Shown here: piece by piece, positions 24,226-33,108 of the stretch
Layout of the letters: each line of letters starts with the position of its first letter
Numbering within the stretch: the stretch's first letter is position 1
From: Gammaproteobacteria bacterium
Lineage (GTDB): Bacteria; Pseudomonadota; Gammaproteobacteria; Eutrophobiales; Eutrophobiaceae
NCBI GenBank assembly: GCA_947480335.1
Contig: CANKCB010000018.1
Span: 1 to 45,073, forward strand
Reading direction: 5' to 3'
DNA: 45,073 bases
The notes under the pieces: generated by a model
Seen by the model: only the letters and a program-made list of their open reading frames with translations
What the model was told of the DNA's origin: nothing
Database searches by the model: none
Translations under genes and position numbers: made by a program

Positions 24226-25173
24226 ATGCGCCGTTTATTCAGCCTGCTATTCATCCTGTTGTGTGCTCCAGTCCTGACTGCCCAGGCTCAGACAGTCCGG
24301 GTTGGCGCGATCAGTAATTCCATCAACAACTGGCCCATGTGGGTCGCAAATGCAAAGGGGTTTTTTACCGACGAGGGGTTGAAGGTAGAGCTCATCGTGA
24401 CTGGCGAATCAGAACATCAGCTGGATATGGTCGATGCCGGCAAGCTGGATATATTCCATCAAGCCGCGGATCATTTTGTGCGTGAAATTGAACACGGTAA
24501 AAATTATGTTGTGATTCATACCATTACTCGCGCCGCCAATGATTTGCTCGTCAGGCCGGAAATAAAGTCATACGAGGATTTGCGAGGCAAAACCATCGCG
24601 CTGGATAATCTGCAAACCGGCTACTGGCTTATGTTCAAAAAGGTATTACAGAATCAGGGATTACAACCGGGTGATTATAAGCTGGCAGCGGACTCCGGTG
24701 GACCGGCCAACCGTATCAAGGCTGTGCGGGAAAACCGTGCCCAATTTACTTACATGAACGCGCCGGAAAGCGTCAAGGCGAATCTGGAAGGATTTCCCAT
24801 TCTGACCAACCTGTCTGAGCATTTCCCGGAATTTCCTGCATCATCCATTGGCGCCAAACGGGACTGGGCAGAGGCCCATCGCGAAACCGTCATCAAGTAT
24901 TTACGCGCGTATATTCGTGCTACGGAATGGTTACTGGTTCGTACCAACCGGGAAGAGGCAATTCGTATTGCCGCTGCGATCGGGCACGACACAGATGCCT
25001 TGCCTGGTAGTCTGGATACCTTTATCAAAAACGGCATGGTTCGCAACGGCATCCTTAGCCGCGAAGGCTTCAGGCAAGTGGGGGAATTACTGATAGAGGG
25101 TGGAGTCATTCAGTCAGCCGGCGAGATGGAAAAATATGCTGATCCCTCCTACCAACAGGCGGCTATGCAATAA
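24226..25173 (+). CDS. solitary ABC-type substrate-binding protein (NMT1/SsuA-like)
   Basis: About 315 residues from ATG 24226, with GGAG upstream; an earlier in-frame start at 24193 would spoil the signal peptide. The signal covers residues 1-21 (ending AQAQ). The mature protein begins VRVGAISNSINNWPMWVANA, then 'KGFFTDEGLKVELIV' and 'SYEDLRGKTIALDNLQTGYW', typical of NitT/TauT/SsuA periplasmic binders. No permease or ATPase gene is linked. The ligand is unknown; candidates are aromatic or sulfonated organics or thiamine precursors. Confidence 0.86.
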   Translation: MRRLFSLLFILLCAPVLTAQAQTVRVGAISNSINNWPMWVANAKGFFTDEGLKVELIVTGESEHQLDMVDAGKLDIFHQAADHFVREIEHGKNYVVIHTITRAANDLLVRPEIKSYEDLRGKTIALDNLQTGYWLMFKKVLQNQGLQPGDYKLAADSGGPANRIKAVRENRAQFTYMNAPESVKANLEGFPILTNLSEHFPEFPASSIGAKRDWAEAHRETVIKYLRAYIRATEWLLVRTNREEAIRIAAAIGHDTDALPGSLDTFIKNGMVRNGILSREGFRQVGELLIEGGVIQSAGEMEKYADPSYQQAAMQ

Positions 25174-25204
25174 GAGCAGGAATAACATCCCCTGTATTCA
25201 AACA

Positions 25205-25228
25205 GGGCACAGCAGGCTGTGCCCCTAC
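25205..25228. repeat. second copy of the GGGCACAGC palindrome
   Basis: GGGCACAGC and GCTGTGCCC flank a two-base centre and continue into CCTAC on the right only. It is the same motif as the perfect palindrome at 20259-20286, shortened at the left. It sits between two separately promoted genes. No transposase is near. Confidence 0.7.
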
Positions 25229-25368
25229 ACTTAAAACTGGTATCCCGTCTTGACTGGACTTTGGGAGTCCCTTACCCGGTTTTTCCCCATGACTTGCTTG
25301 ATAAACCCCGCCTGATCTGCCACAGTTTAGCCTTCAGGCTCTGACCTGAACTACAGGGGAGGAATATC

Positions 25369-27198
25369 ATGTTGAAAAAATCCTATTTACTATTCATTAA
25401 TCTGCTTGCCGCCAGTTTAATTCTGGCTGGCTGCTCCGATCAACAAGGTGCTGGAACCGCAGCCAATACCGCACCTGCCGAAACCAAGGTTGAAGCCTCG
25501 ACTCCGGCACCTACTCCGGCCGCAGCTGAACCTGCTCCTGCAGCCACTACCGCAGCCGCCAATTTGGCAACGCCGGAAACAGGTGGTCATACCGGCGTAG
25601 TCGAAGGTGTCATTACCGATGCCTCCGGAAAACCCGTCGCTGGAGCCTTCGTGAAAATGAAGAGCGAAGCACTCAGATTGGGCTTCATGGTTATCAGTCA
25701 GGACGGTGGTAAATACACGATCGACCGCTTGCCCGCAGGCAGCTTTGTCATGCAGAGCGTCGGCGGTGATTTCCAGAGTGATTTGTCTGCTCCGGTTGAT
25801 ATCGTTGAAGGTGCAACACAATCGGTCAATCTGACCTTAAGTGTACAACGCGGTCCTGATTTGCCAGCGGCCTGGCCACGTCGGATACCTGAACGTCTGG
25901 CCACTCTGGAGAGATTGCCTGCTGGTGCCGGCAAGGATCTGATTGCCAAGAATTGCGGCAATTGCCATTCACCGAATCAGGTGGCCGGAGCCAGCAAGTC
26001 AGCTGAAGAATGGGCCAAGACTATAGAAGAAATGAATGGCATGATGAAAGGCGGTGGTCAGCCGGAAATGTCAGCAGCGGATATGAAAACGATGGAGGAA
26101 TATCTGGCAACCAACAACCCGCCGATGCCGGTACCGGATCCAAACAGCCGATTCCCGCATACCTTGTTACAAGGTGAAGCCCGCAATTACCGCGTAGTTC
26201 AGTACGATGTTCCCAATCTGGAATCTGAAACCCATGATGTCGCCGTTGACCCCTGGGGTATAGGCTGGGCCAATCAGCGCATCGGTGGCAAGGTCAGCCG
26301 CTTTGATCCGGTCAGCTATGAGTACACCGAGATTGAGCCGCCACTGCTTGGTGATGCCAAACGTGCGCGTGCGGGTAACCTGCAGATCAATGCTGAAGGT
26401 ATCATGTGGCTGGCAGACCCGTTTTCCAAACGCTGGTTGAGCTATGATATTGCCAATGCTAAATGGACTGACTGGCTGTTCCCCATGGATCCAAAAGAAG
26501 ATCAACTGCCAGGAACAAAAGCGGTTGTTCATTTCAACGGTGGCATAACCGACACCATCCGTGGACCAGTACAAGGTAACAGTATCGTGCTGCATCCGGA
26601 TGGTACTATCTGGATGTCCGGACCTGGTGCCGCCCGTCGACTGGATCCGAAAACCGGCGAATGGAGCACCTGGGATACTCCGACCTGGCTTGCCACCAAA
26701 AAGAACCCCGGTGGATATGGTATTACCGTCGATGGTAAAGGCCGGGTGTGGATGGCGGAAGATGCCGTGGATAAACTGGCACGTTTTGATGCCACCACGG
26801 GTGAAGTCATTGAAGTTGATCTGGAAAAAGGCGCCTATCCGCGACGTATGGATCATGATCCGGATGGCAATGTCTGGGTCGGTCTGTGGGGCGCAAACAA
26901 GATTGCGCGTATAGACAACAACACCGATGAAATGTCGATTATTGAACCACCGATTCCTTACAACGGTGCTTACTCTATCGATTTCGACAAGACGGCCAAA
27001 CTTTTGTGGGTAACGCTGCATACAGTAGACAACATTGCCCGGTATAACCCTGCTTCCAAGGAATGGTTATTACTGCCAATGATGCAGGCTGAAACTGACG
27101 TCAGACGTGTTGAAGTAGATCAGAACCGTACCAATCGTGTCTGGTGGTCCAGCGTTTCATTCAACGCCCGTATCGGTTATCTGGAACTGCTGAAGTAA
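25369..27198 (+). CDS. mosaic lipoprotein: regulatory-like domain, haem c motif, Vgb-like beta-propeller
   Basis: 609 residues. A lipobox (LILAGC, Cys22) follows the hydrophobic start, then a Pro/Ala/Thr-rich linker (residues 35-70). Residues about 76-155 resemble a carboxypeptidase regulatory-like beta-sandwich ('GVVEGVITDASGKPVAGAFV'). A c-type haem site CGNCH lies at 196-200, within a helical segment with a methionine-rich stretch. From about residue 260 to the end is a streptogramin-lyase/SMP-30-like propeller with repeated 'GIGWANQRIGGKVSRFD' style blades. It probably sits on the periplasmic side of a membrane and may couple redox to binding or lysis of a substrate. GGGGAGG precedes the ATG. 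Confidence 0.85.
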   Translation: MLKKSYLLFINLLAASLILAGCSDQQGAGTAANTAPAETKVEASTPAPTPAAAEPAPAATTAAANLATPETGGHTGVVEGVITDASGKPVAGAFVKMKSEALRLGFMVISQDGGKYTIDRLPAGSFVMQSVGGDFQSDLSAPVDIVEGATQSVNLTLSVQRGPDLPAAWPRRIPERLATLERLPAGAGKDLIAKNCGNCHSPNQVAGASKSAEEWAKTIEEMNGMMKGGGQPEMSAADMKTMEEYLATNNPPMPVPDPNSRFPHTLLQGEARNYRVVQYDVPNLESETHDVAVDPWGIGWANQRIGGKVSRFDPVSYEYTEIEPPLLGDAKRARAGNLQINAEGIMWLADPFSKRWLSYDIANAKWTDWLFPMDPKEDQLPGTKAVVHFNGGITDTIRGPVQGNSIVLHPDGTIWMSGPGAARRLDPKTGEWSTWDTPTWLATKKNPGGYGITVDGKGRVWMAEDAVDKLARFDATTGEVIEVDLEKGAYPRRMDHDPDGNVWVGLWGANKIARIDNNTDEMSIIEPPIPYNGAYSIDFDKTAKLLWVTLHTVDNIARYNPASKEWLLLPMMQAETDVRRVEVDQNRTNRVWWSSVSFNARIGYLELLK

Positions 27199-27210
27199 TT
27201 ACACCAATTG

Positions 27211-27247
27211 AAGCGGATCGGCGAACTCGCCGATCCGCTTTTTTTTT
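27211..27247 (+). terminator. intrinsic terminator after the lipoprotein gene
   Basis: A perfect 13-14-base-pair stem (AAGCGGATCGGCG / CGCCGATCCGCTT) with a short loop is followed by a run of nine T's. It serves the plus-strand gene; the convergent EamA gene ends at 27278. Confidence 0.93.
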
Positions 27248-27277
27248 GCCTGCACTATCTAAAGATGTCTATAAATT

Positions 27278-28174
27278 TTATTTCGCCTCTACCGTATCAA
27301 CCCTTTTACGTTGAATGATAAACAGATTGCCGGCAATGATCAGGACAATGCCAGTCAGTTTCGACAGGGTCCAGTGCATATCCTCATACAGTGTCGATAC
27401 CAGTATCGCTACCAGTGGAAACAGTACCGAGATATAGGCCGCTCGTGGTGCACCGATACGATAGATAATGGTCAGATAGGCCCAGAACGCGATCACCGTT
27501 CCGGCTATCGACAAATAGAGCAATGAGTATACATACTCTGGTTGCAGGGAAAATTGCCAGGGTTGTCCGGACAGCAGAATGGCCACCAGCAGGTACAACA
27601 TACCGTAAGTCATGCCCCAGCAATTACAGGTAACCACATCCATGCCACGGGTTTTCAACAAGGCGGCCATCATATTGCCAGATGAGGCCATCAGCGTGGA
27701 CAACAGACTCAATGCCATACCAAAAAAAACGGCATCATTCAGGCTGAGCGCATTGATGTCATCATAAAACAGTGCGACCAGCCCGAGGATACCGAACACA
27801 CTGCCGGCAAGTAGCGCAGGGGTAGGTTTGTCCCGGAACAATAGCCACGAAAACAAGGTATTGAACAGGATCATCAGTGAAAAAATAACAGAGACCAGAC
27901 CGCTGACCAGATACGCGGTGGCGTTATAAACAACCAGATAATTCAGGGAAAACTGTAACAGGCCGAAACCGGCAAACAACAGATGCATGTCACGCCCAAA
28001 GCGGATTTTTGACTGTCTGAACAAGACAATGATCCACATGAGTACAGCGGCAATTACAAAACGGTAAAACACCGACTGCATCGGCGGCACATCTCCGAGT
28101 TGCAGCTTGATGGCGTAGTAGGTGGTACCCCAAATGAGCACGACCATAAAGTAGAGGAGGACTGTCATGTGCAA
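27278..28174 (-). CDS. EamA/DMT-family transporter
   Basis: 298 residues with about ten hydrophobic helices arranged as two EamA repeats. The start 'VVLIWGTTYYAIKLQLGDVP' and 'FYRFVIAAVLMW' are typical of the first repeat; 'LSIAGTVIAFWAYLTIIYRI' and 'FPLVAILVSTLYED' belong to the second. Members export amino acids or other metabolites. Substrate unknown. The start may be ATG 28174 or the second Met at 28168. A small membrane protein gene lies just upstream on the same strand. Confidence 0.88.
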   Translation of the reverse strand: MHMTVLLYFMVVLIWGTTYYAIKLQLGDVPPMQSVFYRFVIAAVLMWIIVLFRQSKIRFGRDMHLLFAGFGLLQFSLNYLVVYNATAYLVSGLVSVIFSLMILFNTLFSWLLFRDKPTPALLAGSVFGILGLVALFYDDINALSLNDAVFFGMALSLLSTLMASSGNMMAALLKTRGMDVVTCNCWGMTYGMLYLLVAILLSGQPWQFSLQPEYVYSLLYLSIAGTVIAFWAYLTIIYRIGAPRAAYISVLFPLVAILVSTLYEDMHWTLSKLTGIVLIIAGNLFIIQRKRVDTVEAK

Positions 28175-28177
28175 TAA

Positions 28178-28459
28178 TTAGAGATCGAAAATGGCTACAA
28201 CCAAATACAACCCTGCCTGAATGACCGGTAACACCAGCCCCACCAGCATGCACTGAACAATCAGTGCTTTACCAACCTTGGCAGATTTACGTAACATCAA
28301 TATCAGATTGATGATAATCGTGAGCGGGATGCCATATACGGCCAGTAGCATCACTCCCAGCCCAACGAACGATCCTCCGCCAGTTCCAAGCTGCATCAGC
28401 GCATAACTGCTAATCAGCTGAAACAGCAAGACACCACCAATATTGAGCAAGTATTTCAT
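28178..28459 (-). CDS. small membrane protein of unknown function
   Basis: About 93 residues from ATG 28459 (MKYLLNIGGVLLF); a TTG at 28528 would add 23 residues. Three hydrophobic segments are visible: LLNIGGVLLFQLISSYALM, VMLLAVYGIPLTIIINLILML and LVLPVIQAGLYLVVAIF, with a Gly-rich turn GTGGGSFVG. No family is recognised. It ends three bases before the EamA start, so the pair is probably one operon. No clear Shine-Dalgarno precedes either start. Confidence 0.6.
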   Translation of the reverse strand: MKYLLNIGGVLLFQLISSYALMQLGTGGGSFVGLGVMLLAVYGIPLTIIINLILMLRKSAKVGKALIVQCMLVGLVLPVIQAGLYLVVAIFDL

Positions 28460-28649
28460 GGCGTGAAGGAAAGGTAATCCCGTTGGAAGTCGTACGTCAA
28501 TTCTCAGCGATACAACAACAGGAATCAAGGATTTGTCTATTACAACAATTGGACACGCAATACCCTGTAAGGCGGTACAATACTGGCAGGAACAGAATCA
28601 ACACAATAATTATGCCTGTTAGCAGGATCCTTACAATCAGAGAATAGCG

Positions 28650-29246
28650 ATGGAAGTGCTTAACTATAAACAAATCGCCAGCGTACTGGCTATCAGCATT
28701 ACTTTCTGTGCCTATTACCCTTATGTACGTACCATTGTTCAGGGGAAAATCAAACCCCATGTATTTACCTGGGTTATCTGGAGCATTACAACCTTTATCG
28801 TTTTTCTGGCCCAGGTAAATAGTCACGCTGGTGCCGGTGCCTGGCCGGTAGGTGTATCTGCCGTCATCACGATTTGTGTTGCATTACTTGCCTATAGCAA
28901 ACGCGCAGACAGTTCAGTTGCCCGAACTGACTGGCTGTTTTTTATCGCGGCGCTAAGCTCACTGCCATTCTGGTATATCACGGCGGATCCTCTCTGGGCG
29001 GTGGTAATTCTGACCATAGTCGACATGCTCGGGTTTGCACCCACTTATCGAAAAGTTTATCGGGACCCATTTGGAGATGATCCCTGGTTCTATGCCCAAT
29101 TCACCGTAAGTCATATTCTGGTGATTGTGGCGATGGATCAGTATTCCATCACAACTACGCTGTTTCCCGTGGCTATGCTGGTGGCATGCCTGTTAATCAC
29201 GGTAATGATACTGGTACGAAGACGGTCGCTGAGCGCAGCTGATTGA
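28650..29246 (+). CDS. multi-spanning membrane protein, PQ-loop/SWEET-like appearance
   Basis: 198 residues with about six or seven hydrophobic helices. The opening 'KQIASVLAISITFCAYYPYV' and 'KPHVFTWVIWSITTFIVFLA', and a later 'TIVDMLGFAPTYRKVYRDPF', resemble the paired three-helix layout with a Pro before a helix end seen in SWEET/PQ-loop proteins, but the match is weak. No function is assigned. The gene is divergent from the small membrane protein gene at 28178-28459. Confidence 0.7.
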   Translation: MEVLNYKQIASVLAISITFCAYYPYVRTIVQGKIKPHVFTWVIWSITTFIVFLAQVNSHAGAGAWPVGVSAVITICVALLAYSKRADSSVARTDWLFFIAALSSLPFWYITADPLWAVVILTIVDMLGFAPTYRKVYRDPFGDDPWFYAQFTVSHILVIVAMDQYSITTTLFPVAMLVACLLITVMILVRRRSLSAAD

Positions 29247-29261
29247 GTGATATTTTGAAAT

Positions 29262-29297
29262 AAAAAAAGGGCAGATCGCCTGTCTGCGATCTGCCCC
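29262..29297 (-). terminator. intrinsic terminator of the 29312-30364 gene
   Basis: Stem GGGCAGATCGC / GCGATCTGCCC (11 base pairs, six-base loop). On the minus strand it is followed by a run of seven T's, so it ends the substrate-binding protein transcript; the same hairpin may slow plus-strand read-through from the convergent membrane protein gene. Confidence 0.9.
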
Positions 29298-29311
29298 GTC
29301 ACTACGGATGT

Positions 29312-30364
29312 TTATTTCTTGTACAGACTATCGATATAGCCGCTCTCGTCCAGTTCCTTTATGTAACTGGAATCATAGAAATGCTCGACCTTGTATTTAC
29401 GCATTTCATGGCTGTCATACAGTTCCATTACCTTCTTGATACCTTCCACGGCCGGGTATGGCTTGCTCGGCAGTTTAGCCGCTTCGTCATAAAACATTTC
29501 CATCAATTCTGGATCGGACATCTGGTACCACTTGCCCATGGTCTTGAACGAAGAGTCCTTGTCATTTTTCAGGATTGAGACGGCTTCAACGGCGGCCTTG
29601 ATAAAACGGCGTGCCAGCTCGGGATTCTTTTCCAGCCAGGGACGGCTCACGGCAAAACCTGAACCTGCAACGGGCAAATGATAATCGAGCAAATCAACAA
29701 TCACCTTGTAACCAGCATCAATGGCCATCGTCGCGTGTAATTCCGGGGCAACAATTGCATCGACATATCCTTTGGTCAGTGCATCCACACCCAGCGCATC
29801 ACCCATCAGGGACAAATCGAAGTTAGGATCCCAACCCATCTTTTTGGCAAACGATACAGCATAGAAATGCGATACCGCACCGACACCGGAATAGCCAATG
29901 CGTTTGCCTTTCAGCTGTTCGGCGGAGTTGATGTCGGTCCGGCCGATAATACGCCAGCGCGATTCAGCATGGGTTGAACCAAGGAACACCGGATCCCAAC
30001 CACCGGCATTCTGAACCAGGTTGACGATAGAAGGTGAGGTACCACAGATACACAGTTCGGTATATTCACCTTTTTCGAGTATGAATTCATCCGGCACGAC
30101 AATACCACTGCGACGGATGATATCGACTGATCCCTGTGTGAACTTGGGGATAATATCAATACCATGCTTTTTGTAGACACCCTTGTCATAGGCAATGATA
30201 AATGCCAGTTTGTTCATCGACACATCGCCCAGCCTCAGCTTCAGCGGTGCAGTTTGTTCCTGTGCAATCGCTACAATTGACAACGATGAAACTATAAAGA
30301 GTAGACCGGCGAGCATTTTGAACACTGCCCTGTATGCCAACCCGTTAGAAGTAAACCTGTTCAT
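29312..30364 (-). CDS. solitary ABC-type substrate-binding protein (NitT/TauT-like)
   Basis: 350 residues. A signal peptide spans about residues 1-34 (MLAGLLFIVSSLSIVAIAQ core). The mature part has 'LRLGDVSMNKLAFIIAYDKG', 'SAEQLKGKRIGYSGVGAVSH' and 'EKNPELARRFIKAAVEAVSI', typical of NMT1/TauA-like periplasmic binders. It is a different subgroup from the binder at 24226. No permease or ATPase is linked. The next gene upstream on the same strand is an aminotransferase, 167 bases away, hinting at uptake of an amino or keto acid, but this is only context. Confidence 0.85.
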   Translation of the reverse strand: MNRFTSNGLAYRAVFKMLAGLLFIVSSLSIVAIAQEQTAPLKLRLGDVSMNKLAFIIAYDKGVYKKHGIDIIPKFTQGSVDIIRRSGIVVPDEFILEKGEYTELCICGTSPSIVNLVQNAGGWDPVFLGSTHAESRWRIIGRTDINSAEQLKGKRIGYSGVGAVSHFYAVSFAKKMGWDPNFDLSLMGDALGVDALTKGYVDAIVAPELHATMAIDAGYKVIVDLLDYHLPVAGSGFAVSRPWLEKNPELARRFIKAAVEAVSILKNDKDSSFKTMGKWYQMSDPELMEMFYDEAAKLPSKPYPAVEGIKKVMELYDSHEMRKYKVEHFYDSSYIKELDESGYIDSLYKK

Positions 30365-30531
30365 GCTAAAACTCCCCTTGATTGAGACAAATGTGTTGAT
30401 TTAAAAACCGGGAGCAATAGTAAAGGCAAATTGCCCACCTTGCCACCACCGATTTCCCCCATATGGATCGAATGCACAACCACATCGAAAACTATCTTTA
30501 TATCAACAACTTGGACCTATTACATCAAAGA

Positions 30532-31653
30532 CTACAAAACTGTCTTCAGTGCACTCAGGCAATACAATACGTTCCGGCTGTTCGCTGAATAACCCATCAA
30601 ACCGATACGCCAGAGCTTGCCCGCGCTCTCACCGAGCCCGGCGCCGATTTCCAGGTTGTACACATCCAGTAATTTTTTGCGCACTGGAGCATCATCGACG
30701 CCGGCAGGAATCCGGATTGCATTTAACTGTGGCAACCGTTCCGGCTCGGGGACAACCAGCTCCAGTCCAAGTTCATCTAGTCCGGCCTTTAAGGCCAGAT
30801 GTTGCGTACGATGACGTGCCCAAGAATTTTCCAGGCCTTCTTCACTGAGAATGACCAGTGCTTCGTGCAAGCCATACAAGGGATTAATTGGTGCGGTGTG
30901 ATGGTAGGCTCGTTTACCACCGTCCCAGTAACCCAGCATCAGATTCATATCCATAAACCAGGACTGCACTTTGGTCTTGCGATTTTTGATTTTTGTCATC
31001 GCCCGTTCGTTGAACGTGACCGGTGACAGACCAGGAATACAGGACAGACATTTCTGGGTGCCGGAATATACGGCGTCCAGTTGCCACTCATCCACTTTCA
31101 GCGGAACTCCAGCCAGCGAGGTAACCGTGTCAACAATCGTCAGGCAGTCATACTGATGGGCCAATGCGGCCAGTGTCGCGGCATCGGTCAATGCACCCGT
31201 AGAGGTTTCGGCATGTACAAATGCGAGGATCTTCGCCTGCGGGTTTGCCTTCAATGCGGCTTCAACCTTGGCAGGATCCACTGCCCTGCCCCAGGGGTCT
31301 TCAACTATGATTGCTTCACCACCACAACGCTGCACATTCTCAACCATGCGTTTACCAAACACACCATTGCAACACACGATGACCTTGTCACCCGGCTCAA
31401 CCAGATTGACAAAGGCGGTTTCCATGCCAGCTGAACCCGGAGCAGAAATGGGAATGGTGACTTCATTTCTGGTCTGGAATGCATAACGCAGCATTTCTTT
31501 CAGCTCATCCATCATTTTGATAAACATTGGATCCAGATGGCCAATGGTTGGACGAGACAGTGCCTCCAGCACGCGTGGATTCACATCAGAAGGACCTGGC
31601 CCCATCAATGTACGTTGGGGTGGATGGAAGGACTGGAATTTGCCGGCGCTCAT
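30532..31653 (-). CDS. PLP-dependent alanine/serine-glyoxylate aminotransferase (class V)
   Basis: 373 residues. It opens '[20 protein letters not shown]', then '[20 protein letters not shown]', '[12 protein letters not shown]', the PLP aspartate in '[15 protein letters not shown]', and the Schiff-base lysine Lys201 in '[14 protein letters not shown]'. This matches AGXT-type enzymes that convert glyoxylate to glycine using alanine or serine. It is divergent from an FMN alpha-hydroxy-acid oxidase gene 171 bases away, which could supply glyoxylate from glycolate. Cytoplasmic. The amino donor cannot be read from sequence. Confidence 0.93.
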   Translation of the reverse strand: MSAGKFQSFHPPQRTLMGPGPSDVNPRVLEALSRPTIGHLDPMFIKMMDELKEMLRYAFQTRNEVTIPISAPGSAGMETAFVNLVEPGDKVIVCCNGVFGKRMVENVQRCGGEAIIVEDPWGRAVDPAKVEAALKANPQAKILAFVHAETSTGALTDAATLAALAHQYDCLTIVDTVTSLAGVPLKVDEWQLDAVYSGTQKCLSCIPGLSPVTFNERAMTKIKNRKTKVQSWFMDMNLMLGYWDGGKRAYHHTAPINPLYGLHEALVILSEEGLENSWARHRTQHLALKAGLDELGLELVVPEPERLPQLNAIRIPAGVDDAPVRKKLLDVYNLEIGAGLGESAGKLWRIGLMGYSANSRNVLYCLSALKTVL

Positions 31654-31725
31654 GGTGCTTTACCTGTAGTTAGAGTTAATGGTTTACGGGCTATTGCCCG
31701 TGAGGACAAACCGTATTATGGGAGT

Positions 31726-31754
31726 TTGACCCGGTATCTTGCAATCAACTATGT
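31726..31754 (+). promoter_or_regulatory. candidate promoter of the alpha-hydroxy-acid oxidase gene
   Basis: TTGACC (31726-31731), a 17-base spacer and CTATGT (31749-31754). The predicted transcript would start near 31761 and favours the ATG at 31825 over the TTG at 31783. A small GGGC/GCCC hairpin lies further left at 31688-31700. Confidence 0.45.
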
Positions 31755-31824
31755 CCTCCATGATACTGTATCCGTTTCTTGATTGTCACAGACAAAACTG
31801 ACGGGCGGGGGTATTACCGATCAC

Positions 31825-32979
31825 ATGTTCATGCGTTTGCAAGATTGCCGAAATATTGCCGATTTTCGCCAACTGGCCAGACAACGTCTGCCCGGCCCGA
31901 TTTTTCATTATATCGATGGCGCCGCCGATGATGAGGTGACTTATCGTCGTAATACGGCGGCCTATGATGACGTGGATCTGGTACCCAGCGTGCTGGCTGG
32001 AGTCGAGAAGATAGATATGTCGACTACCGTGATGGGACAAAAGATCGACATGCCACTATTTCTGGCACCCACCGCCTTGCAACGCCTGTTTCATTCTGAT
32101 GGCGAGATGGCCGTTGGCCGCGCCGCTGAAAAATTTAATACGATATTCGGTGTATCCTCACTCGGCACGGTCAGTATTGAAAAAATCGGCGCCAACATCA
32201 AAACACCCAAATTGTTCCAGCTGTACTATCACAAGGACAAGGGACTCACTCGCAGCATGATCGACCGCTGCAAGGAAAACAATTTTGACGCAATGGCACT
32301 GACCGTGGATACCATCGTCGGCGGCAATCGTGAGCGTGATCTGCATACCGGTTTTACTTCACCACCGCGGCTGACCCTGAAAAGTCTGCTCAGCTTTGCC
32401 ACCCACCCGGCCTGGGCGATCGATTATTTCACGCATGAGAAATTTGAACTCTCACAACTAAAAGGCTATGTAAATGAAGGTACCAACATCGCCATCTCGG
32501 TCGCCGATTATTTCAATACCATGCTGGATCAGTCTATGGACTGGAAAGCGGCGGAAGAAATCAACAAATACTGGGGCAAGCCATTCGCCTTAAAAGGCGT
32601 GATGTCGGTCGCTGATGCCAAACGTGCGGTGGATATCGGTGCGACAGCTATCATGGTGTCGAATCACGGTGGCCGACAGCTGGACGGTTCACGTACACCG
32701 TTTGATCAGCTCGCTGAAATCGTTGATGCGGTTGGCGATAAAATTGATGTGATTTGCGATGGCGGTATCCGCCGCGGCACCCATGTATTAAAAGCCTTGT
32801 CAGTCGGTGCGAAGGCCTGCTCCGGTGGACGTATGTATCTGTACGCACTGGCCGCAGCGGGTCAGGCCGGTGTTGAAAAAGCACTCGGGATCATGAAAAC
32901 CGAAATCGAACGGGATATGAAACTGATGGGTTGTAAATCAGTCAAGGATCTCGGCAGGCATAACCTGAGGTTTAGATAG
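31825..32979 (+). CDS. FMN-dependent alpha-hydroxy-acid oxidase/dehydrogenase
   Basis: About 384 residues from ATG 31825 (MFMRLQDCRNIADF). The N-terminus 'RLPGPIFHYIDGAADDEVTY' and 'DMPLFLAPTALQRLFHSDGE' belong to the glycolate oxidase/lactate dehydrogenase/mandelate dehydrogenase family. The active-site segment 'VSNHGGRQLDGSRTPFDQL' carries the base His281 and the substrate-binding Arg, followed by 'DGGIRRGTHVLKALSVGAKA' for FMN phosphate. Substrate may be lactate, glycolate or another 2-hydroxy acid. It is divergent from the glyoxylate aminotransferase gene, which favours glycolate, by inference. Confidence 0.92.
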   Translation: MFMRLQDCRNIADFRQLARQRLPGPIFHYIDGAADDEVTYRRNTAAYDDVDLVPSVLAGVEKIDMSTTVMGQKIDMPLFLAPTALQRLFHSDGEMAVGRAAEKFNTIFGVSSLGTVSIEKIGANIKTPKLFQLYYHKDKGLTRSMIDRCKENNFDAMALTVDTIVGGNRERDLHTGFTSPPRLTLKSLLSFATHPAWAIDYFTHEKFELSQLKGYVNEGTNIAISVADYFNTMLDQSMDWKAAEEINKYWGKPFALKGVMSVADAKRAVDIGATAIMVSNHGGRQLDGSRTPFDQLAEIVDAVGDKIDVICDGGIRRGTHVLKALSVGAKACSGGRMYLYALAAAGQAGVEKALGIMKTEIERDMKLMGCKSVKDLGRHNLRFR

Positions 32980-33108
32980 ACGGGCAACGTTTACAATACG
33001 TATTTTTTTGATCCACAATAAACACAAGCGGCACAACACAACTTTTATTAACACCACTCCGGACTTCCGGTAATCTCAAATCAGTACAGGTAATTTTGGG
33101 GGACCTCA

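Noticed and set aside
20259-25228. GGGCACAGC palindromes considered as CRISPR repeats
   Set aside because: Only two copies 5 kb apart, no spacers and no cas genes.
31783-31824. TTG start that would lengthen the alpha-hydroxy-acid oxidase by 14 residues
   Set aside because: Homologues begin at the MxMRLxDC stretch, and the predicted promoter fits the ATG at 31825.
32990-33012. Possible terminator after the alpha-hydroxy-acid oxidase gene (ACG ... CGT followed by T's)
   Set aside because: The stem is only three or four base pairs, too weak to support.
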